Positions 59,403 through 64,000 of a DNA stretch of 64,000 nucleotides are shown here, piece after piece (positions within the stretch are counted from its first letter, which is position 1; the number at the start of each line of letters is the position of its first letter). The DNA is from Polymorphospora lycopeni. Its GTDB lineage: Bacteria; Actinomycetota; Actinomycetes; Mycobacteriales; Micromonosporaceae. Under the pieces are notes generated by a model. That model was not told where the DNA came from, searched no databases, and saw only the letters and a program-made list of their open reading frames with translations. Location of the stretch: the NCBI RefSeq assembly GCF_042237075.1, contig NZ_JBCGDC010000020.1:1-64000 (forward strand), in the 5' to 3' direction. The translations under genes were made by a program, and so were the position numbers.

Positions 59403-60439
59403 TGCCCGGGACGGCCGGCCGCGGCCCGGCGGGGACCCGCGGCGGTGGCGCGGCGGGCGGCGACGGCCCGGCGACCATCCACGAGCTGGCTCCCGAACGG
59501 CGGCTGCGCCGGCTCGAACTGACCATCACCCGGCGGCTCGACGGGCTGCTGCACGGCCAGTACCTCGGCCTGCTGCCCGGCTCCGGCAGCGAATTCGCCG
59601 GCAGCCGCGAGTACCGGCCCGGCGAGGACGAGGTGCGCCGGATGGACTGGGCGGTCACCGCCCGTACGGCCGTGCCGCACGTCAGGCAGGTCGACGCCGA
59701 CCGCGAACTGTCCACCTGGCTGCTCGTCGACGGCACCCCGAGCATGGACTTCGGAACCGCCGACCTGGAGAAACGCGAACTCGCGGTGGCCGCCGTCGCG
59801 GCGGTCGGCTTCCTCACCGCCGGGATCGGCAACCGGCTCGGCGCACACGTGGTGACCCAGGAGGCCGTACGCCGGTTCCCGGCCCGCGGCGGCCGCAACC
59901 ACCTGCTCGCCGTACTGCGGTTGCTGCTCGCCGCCCCGCGGCTCGACGGGGCCGGGCCGGCCCCGGCGCTGGCCGGCGCGATCGACGGCCTGCACCGGTC
60001 CACCGCCCGGCGCGGGCTGATGGTCGTCGTCTCCGACTTCCTCGACGGCCTGCCCGACGACGACATCGGTGAACCGGCGTGGGAGACACCGCTGCGCCGG
60101 CTCGGCGCCCGGCACCAGGTGCTCGCCGTCGAGATCACCGACCCGCGCGAACTCGAACTGCCCGACGTCGGCCTGATCACCCTGGTCGACCCGGAGAGCG
60201 GACAGCGGCGCGAGGTGTCGACCGGCGACCGCCGGCTGCGCGAGCGGTACGCGGCCGCCGCGACCCGGCAGCGCCAGCTCGTCCGCCGGGCACTGCGCCG
60301 CAGCGGCGCGACCCACCTGGCGCTGCGCACCGACCGGGACTGGGTCGCCGACCTCGTACGGCACGTGCAGGCACAGCGCCGCCTCGCCGGCACCCCGCGC
60401 GGCCGTACGCCCGGCTCGGATCCCGGCGGTGCGGCATGA
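59399..60439 (+). CDS. DUF58 protein
   Basis: This 346-residue protein carries the DUF58 signature SREYRPGEDEVRRMDWAVTARTA near residue 78, followed by a VWA-like fold with DGTPSMDF. DUF58 proteins co-occur with MoxR and VWA proteins in many bacteria and probably form a metal-dependent assembly. ATG at 59399 overlaps the MoxR stop (ATGATG). No membrane segment is visible, so it is probably cytoplasmic. Confidence 0.92.
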   Translation: MMPGTAGRGPAGTRGGGAAGGDGPATIHELAPERRLRRLELTITRRLDGLLHGQYLGLLPGSGSEFAGSREYRPGEDEVRRMDWAVTARTAVPHVRQVDADRELSTWLLVDGTPSMDFGTADLEKRELAVAAVAAVGFLTAGIGNRLGAHVVTQEAVRRFPARGGRNHLLAVLRLLLAAPRLDGAGPAPALAGAIDGLHRSTARRGLMVVVSDFLDGLPDDDIGEPAWETPLRRLGARHQVLAVEITDPRELELPDVGLITLVDPESGQRREVSTGDRRLRERYAAAATRQRQLVRRALRRSGATHLALRTDRDWVADLVRHVQAQRRLAGTPRGRTPGSDPGGAA

Positions 60440-60452
60440 GAGGGGGATCGAG

Positions 60453-61415
60453 ATGAACTGGCAGTCACCCGAGCGGCTCTGGCTGCTGCTCGGCGTGCTC
60501 GCCCTGGCCGGCGGGTACGTCCTCATGCAGCGCCGCCGCAGCCGCTACGCCGTGCGGTTCACCAACCTGCGGTTGCTGGACCGGGTCGCCCCGAAACAGC
60601 CCGCCTGGCGCCGGCACGTGCCGGCCAGCCTCTTCCTGGCCATGCTGGCCCTGCTCGTCGTCGGCTTCGCCCGCCCGATGGACGACGTACAGGTGCCGCG
60701 CGAACGCACCACCGTCGTCATCGCCGTCGACGTCTCCACGTCGATGCTCGCCACCGACGTCAGCCCGGACCGCCTCGCCGCCGCCAAGTCGGCCGCGCTC
60801 AGCTTCGTCGAGGGGCTGCCCGACCAGTTCAACGTCGGACTGGTCGCCTTCGCCGGGAACGCGTCCGTCTTCGTCGCACCCGGCACCGACCGGGAGGCGA
60901 TCGCCGGTGGCATCGACCGGCTCGCCGAGGGCAGCACCGGCATCCAGGGCACCGCCATCGGGGAGGCGATCAACACCTCGCTGGAGGCCATCCGCTCGCT
61001 GGACGCCAAGGCCGCCGACGACCCGCCGCCGGCCCGGATCGTGCTGCTCTCCGACGGCGCCAACACCTCCGGCCGGGAACCGGACGAGGCGGCGACCGAC
61101 GCCGTCGCGGCCGGCGTACCGGTCGACGCCATCTCGTTCGGCACCGACTCCGGCTACATCAGCCAGGGCACCGGCCGGCCGATGCGGGTACCGGTCGACG
61201 GCCAGAGCCTGCGTGACGTCGCCGAACAGACCGGCGGCGGCTACTACGAGGCCGGCAGCAGCGAGGAACTGCGCGCCGTCTACGCCGACATCGGCAGCTC
61301 GGTCGGCTACGAGGTCGAACGCCAGGACGTCTCCGCCCGGTTCATCGGGTTCGGGCTGCTGCTCGCGCTCGCCGCCGGGGCCGGCTCGATGCTCTGGTTC
61401 TCCCGGCTGCCCTGA
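60453..61415 (+). CDS. VWA-domain membrane protein (BatA-like)
   Basis: The 320-residue protein has two N-terminal hydrophobic helices (about 8-25 and 52-70), a von Willebrand A domain with MIDAS DVSTSM, a DGANTSG segment, and a C-terminal helix near 297-316. It matches BatA/BatB-type proteins that partner MoxR. ATG at 60453 follows AGAGGGGG. It is the likely substrate of the upstream MoxR. A 32-bp tandem repeat follows its stop. Confidence 0.93.
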   Translation: MNWQSPERLWLLLGVLALAGGYVLMQRRRSRYAVRFTNLRLLDRVAPKQPAWRRHVPASLFLAMLALLVVGFARPMDDVQVPRERTTVVIAVDVSTSMLATDVSPDRLAAAKSAALSFVEGLPDQFNVGLVAFAGNASVFVAPGTDREAIAGGIDRLAEGSTGIQGTAIGEAINTSLEAIRSLDAKAADDPPPARIVLLSDGANTSGREPDEAATDAVAAGVPVDAISFGTDSGYISQGTGRPMRVPVDGQSLRDVAEQTGGGYYEAGSSEELRAVYADIGSSVGYEVERQDVSARFIGFGLLLALAAGAGSMLWFSRLP

Positions 61416-61494
61416 CCCGACCCGGCCGGCCCGCCCGGCCGCCCTGACCCGACCCGGCCGGTCCGCCCGGCCACCCTGACCCGGCCCGGCCGCC
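61410..61494. repeat. 32-bp tandem repeat, 2.6 copies
   Basis: Units start CCCTGACCCGACCCGGCCGG and occupy 61410-61441, 61442-61473 and a partial 61474-61494. The first unit contains the last codon and stop of the VWA gene, and the others are non-coding copies of that end. Confidence 0.85.
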
Positions 61495-61545
61495 GGACAG
61501 AACCCGCCCCGCCGCCCCCACGGCATCCCACGAAGGAGGGGATCG

Positions 61546-62439
61546 ATGAGCACACCAACCGGGCTCGGCGAGCCGCGTGGTCCGTGGTTCGTCTCGCCCC
61601 GGATCGACCCGTACGGGCCGCCCCGCGTCGACGTACCGGAGGAGCAGCCGGCGGTGGCGCGGGCCGCGCGGTGGCGGCGGACCCTGCTCGCCGGCCTGGC
61701 CGTGGTCGCCCTGTCGACGGTCTCCGGCGCGCTCGCCGGCGGCTACGTCGCCAGCGGCGGCGACCCGCCCCGGCCCGGGGCCAGCGTCGCCGCCCAACCG
61801 AGCCCGACGCCGGCGGTCGCCAACGTGCCACCGGACCTGGTCGCGGCCGCCGCGACCGCGCTGCCCGGCGTCGTCTCGGTGCAGGTACGCGGCAACGGCG
61901 GCACCGCCGGCGGATCCGGGTTCGCGATCGACGACAAGCAGCACATCATCACCAACGACCACATCCTCGACGCCGGCAGCGGTGACGACGTCATCGTCGT
62001 CGCACCGGACGGGCGGACGTTCCCCGCCGAGGTCGTCGGCCGCGACCCGGGCAGCGACATCGCCGTCCTGCGCGTCGACCCGGCCGCGAACCTGACCCCG
62101 CTCGCCATCGCCGCGCCCGGCACCACCAGCGTCGGCGAACCGGTCCTGGCCGTCGGGTCACCGCTCGGTCTGTCCGGAACCGTCACGGCCGGCATCGTCA
62201 GCGCGTTGGACCGCGAGGTGAGGCTCGGCACCGGCGGGCGGCAGAAGGCGGTCCAGACCGACGCGTCGATCAACCCGGGCAACTCCGGCGGCCCGCTGGT
62301 CAACGCGCGGGGCGAGGTCGTCGGGGTGAACACGGCGATCGCCACCCTGGAGGGCGGCGGCTCGATCGGAATCGGCTTCGCGATCCCGATCGAACGGGCC
62401 CAACAGTCGGCGGACGGCATCATCGGTCGGGGCGGCTAG
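61546..62439 (+). CDS. HtrA/DegP-like trypsin protease without PDZ domain
   Basis: The 297-residue protein has a cytoplasmic Pro-rich N-terminus and one membrane helix (about 45-66), then an extracytoplasmic trypsin-like domain. The triad is H139 (TNDH), D171 (GSDIAVL) and S247 (GNSGGP). The sequence stops after the segment GFAIPIERA, where HtrA proteins normally continue into a PDZ domain, so this is a PDZ-less form or a truncated gene. ATG at 61546 follows GAAGGAGGGG. Such proteases clip misfolded or regulatory proteins at the cell surface. A two-component system follows on the other side of an assembly gap. Confidence 0.93.
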   Translation: MSTPTGLGEPRGPWFVSPRIDPYGPPRVDVPEEQPAVARAARWRRTLLAGLAVVALSTVSGALAGGYVASGGDPPRPGASVAAQPSPTPAVANVPPDLVAAAATALPGVVSVQVRGNGGTAGGSGFAIDDKQHIITNDHILDAGSGDDVIVVAPDGRTFPAEVVGRDPGSDIAVLRVDPAANLTPLAIAAPGTTSVGEPVLAVGSPLGLSGTVTAGIVSALDREVRLGTGGRQKAVQTDASINPGNSGGPLVNARGEVVGVNTAIATLEGGGSIGIGFAIPIERAQQSADGIIGRGG

Positions 62440-62476
62440 TTTCGGAAGGTCCCCGGGTCCGGCGCCGTGCGGCGGC

Positions 62477-62577
62477 NNNNNNNNNNNNNNNNNNNNNNNN
62501 NNNNNNNNNNNNNNNNNNNNNNNNNNNNNNNNNNNNNNNNNNNNNNNNNNNNNNNNNNNNNNNNNNNNNNNNNNNNN
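62477..62577. other. Assembly gap (101 N) within an inverted repeat
   Basis: The N run is flanked by CCCGGGTCCG (62452-62461) and CGGACCCGGG (62583-62592), exact complements. The gap therefore falls in the loop of a likely terminator stem between the protease and the response-regulator gene. The number of N is probably nominal. Confidence 0.9.
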
Positions 62578-62642
62578 GGCGGCGGACCCGGGTGGTGCGA
62601 CGGCCCGGGAGCGGGGCGGTGCGGAAGGCGAGGGTTGCGCGG

Positions 62643-63326
62643 ATGCGCCTGCTGGTGGTGGAAGACGAGGAAGACCTGGCGGAGGCGGTCCGCCTGCGGC
62701 TGGTACGCGCCGGCTACGCGGTCGACGTGGCCGGCGCGGCCGCCGGCGCCCGGGACCGGCTGGCCGTCAACGCGTACGACCTGATGCTGCTCGACCTGAA
62801 CCTGCCCGACGACAACGGCTTCGACCTCTGCCGCGAGATCCGCTCCGGCGCCATCGAGGTGCAGGGCGGTGCCGACCTGCGGGTGCTGATGCTCACCGCC
62901 CGCGGTGGCCTCGACGACCGGGTCCGCGGCCTCGACGAGGGCGCCGACGACTATCTCGTCAAACCGTTCGCGCTGGCCGAACTCCTGGCCCGGGTACGCG
63001 CCCTGCTGCGCCGGGACACCGGCGGCACCACCGCCGTCGTGCAGGTCGGGGCCCTGCGGCTCGACGCGGCCCGGCACGCGGCCAGCCTCGACGGCGACGC
63101 CCTGCACCTGACCCGGAAGGAGTTCGGCGTGCTCGAGTATCTGATGACCCGGCCCGGCCACGTCGTCTCCGCCGAGGAACTCCTCGAACACGTCTGGGAC
63201 GAGAACGCCGACCCGTTCACCCAGACCGTACGGGTCACCGTCGGCACCCTGCGCCGCAAGCTCGGCCCGACCCAGCTCATCGAGACCGTGGTCGGGCGTG
63301 GCTACCGCCTCAAGGAGGCGATGTGA
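62643..63326 (+). CDS. OmpR-family response regulator
   Basis: The 227-residue protein has a receiver domain with phosphoacceptor D51 (LLDLNLPDD), acidic pocket E7-D8 and the conserved K in LVKPF. A winged-helix DNA-binding domain follows, from about residue 130. ATG at 62643 follows GAAGGCGAG; upstream codons to 62592 lie in gap-adjacent sequence. Its stop overlaps the kinase start (GTGA), so it is coupled to its sensor. Confidence 0.96.
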   Translation: MRLLVVEDEEDLAEAVRLRLVRAGYAVDVAGAAAGARDRLAVNAYDLMLLDLNLPDDNGFDLCREIRSGAIEVQGGADLRVLMLTARGGLDDRVRGLDEGADDYLVKPFALAELLARVRALLRRDTGGTTAVVQVGALRLDAARHAASLDGDALHLTRKEFGVLEYLMTRPGHVVSAEELLEHVWDENADPFTQTVRVTVGTLRRKLGPTQLIETVVGRGYRLKEAM

Positions 63327-64000
63327 GGACCCCGCGCCTGTTCCAGTCGATCCGGTTCCGGCTGACGCTGCTCTACTCGACGCTGCTGTTCGCGCTCGCC
63401 GCCACCGCGCTCGGTGTCACGTACGTCGCCGTCGAACGCACCACCGACCCGAAGCCGATCACGGCCCAGCAGGCCCGCATCGTCAAGGAGAAGTCCGACG
63501 GCCAGGTCATCCCGGTCGGCACCGTCGATGTCGCCGACGTCGACGAGATCGAGTCGGCGGTCAACTTCAACACCTTGAAGACCATGCGCAACTACTCGGC
63601 GATCGCGCTCGGCGGGCTGTTCGTCGCCAGCCTCGGCATCGGCTGGGTGCTGTCCGGCCGGGCCCTGCGCCCGGTCGGCGCCATCGCCCGTACCGCCCGC
63701 GAGATCCAGGCCACCGACCTGTCCCGGCGCATCCGGCTCGACGGCGCCCGCGACGAGCTGCGCGAACTCGCCGACACCATCGACTCGATGCTCGACCGCC
63801 TCGACGACGCCTTCCGCGCCCAGCGCCAGCTGATCGACGACGCCTCCCACGAACTGCGCAGCCCGCTCGCCATCATCCGGGCCAACCTCGACGCCTCCCT
63901 GATCGACGCCGCCGAGGCGACCGGCGCCGAACGCGACCGCGCCATCGCCGTCATCGACCGGGCCACCGACCGGATGTCCCGGCTGGTCGAGGATCTGCTC
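63323..64000 (+). CDS. Sensor histidine kinase, truncated by window end
   Basis: 226 codons are visible, without the end. The protein has a first membrane helix (about 13-33), an extracytoplasmic loop of about 55 residues, a second helix (about 93-112), a HAMP domain and the H-box DASHELRSPLAII with the phosphorylated histidine near residue 176. The catalytic ATPase domain lies outside the window. It partners the OmpR-type regulator immediately upstream; the signal sensed by the short loop is unknown. Confidence 0.93.
   Translation, partial: MRTPRLFQSIRFRLTLLYSTLLFALAATALGVTYVAVERTTDPKPITAQQARIVKEKSDGQVIPVGTVDVADVDEIESAVNFNTLKTMRNYSAIALGGLFVASLGIGWVLSGRALRPVGAIARTAREIQATDLSRRIRLDGARDELRELADTIDSMLDRLDDAFRAQRQLIDDASHELRSPLAIIRANLDASLIDAAEATGAERDRAIAVIDRATDRMSRLVEDLL

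Overview
The window reads as a chromosomal segment of a high-GC actinomycete, most likely a member of the Micromonosporaceae. The basis is the strongly G/C-ending codon use, the frequent GTG starts, and a gene order around ligA, gatCAB, ilvBNC, serA and leuB that resembles the Mycobacterium tuberculosis Rv3015c-to-Rv2995c neighbourhood. The family assignment is an inference; no rRNA or tRNA gene is present to settle it. No CRISPR array, prophage or insertion sequence was seen. Three assembly blemishes are visible: two N gaps and one N-bearing duplication.

Region 1 (1-12.6 kb) is core metabolism and information processing. It holds a MetE-like protein, an ADP-ribosylglycohydrolase-type protein, NAD-dependent DNA ligase (ligA), a GGDEF-EAL protein and the GatCAB amidotransferase. 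An AAA-type ATPase pseudogene sits between gatA and gatB. Region 2 (12.6-24.5 kb) carries envelope and accessory genes: a metallophosphoesterase, a glucose/sorbosone-dehydrogenase-like lipoprotein, a secreted protein with three Cys-containing repeats, a GNAT enzyme, a padR-ABC-FtsX exporter operon with a perfect palindrome in its promoter, a GT-C-like membrane protein, a 2-hydroxyacid dehydrogenase and a PH-domain protein. Region 3 (24.6-35.2 kb) has a second GGDEF-EAL protein and a mannoside-use cluster: LacI regulator, lipoprotein binding protein, two permeases, GH2 beta-mannosidase and ROK kinase. A LacI-type box lies just before the first transport gene.

Region 4 (35.5-57 kb) is dominated by branched-chain amino acid synthesis: ilvD, ilvBNC, leuB, ilvE and cimA, plus serA. 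Two short leader peptides precede ilvB (MSPTRSFRVLI) and cimA (MNSLALIIGT). Each ends just upstream of a hairpin and then a terminator with a U tract, so both look like ribosome-mediated attenuators. Interspersed are a third GGDEF-EAL protein, an orphan mannosyl-3-phosphoglycerate synthase, an ApbE-like protein, a protein tyrosine phosphatase, an MFS transporter, a PRC-barrel protein and ahpC-ahpD. Region 5 (57-64 kb) has an EEP-family membrane phosphohydrolase, a tiny secreted protein overlapping a MoxR/DUF58/VWA operon, a PDZ-less HtrA-like protease, and an OmpR-type regulator with a histidine kinase cut by the window end.

Gene ends carry several families of dispersed 60-75 bp palindromes (two full 74 bp copies of one family, two copies of another). 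They probably act as terminators, and their similarity suggests small mobile or non-autonomous repeats.
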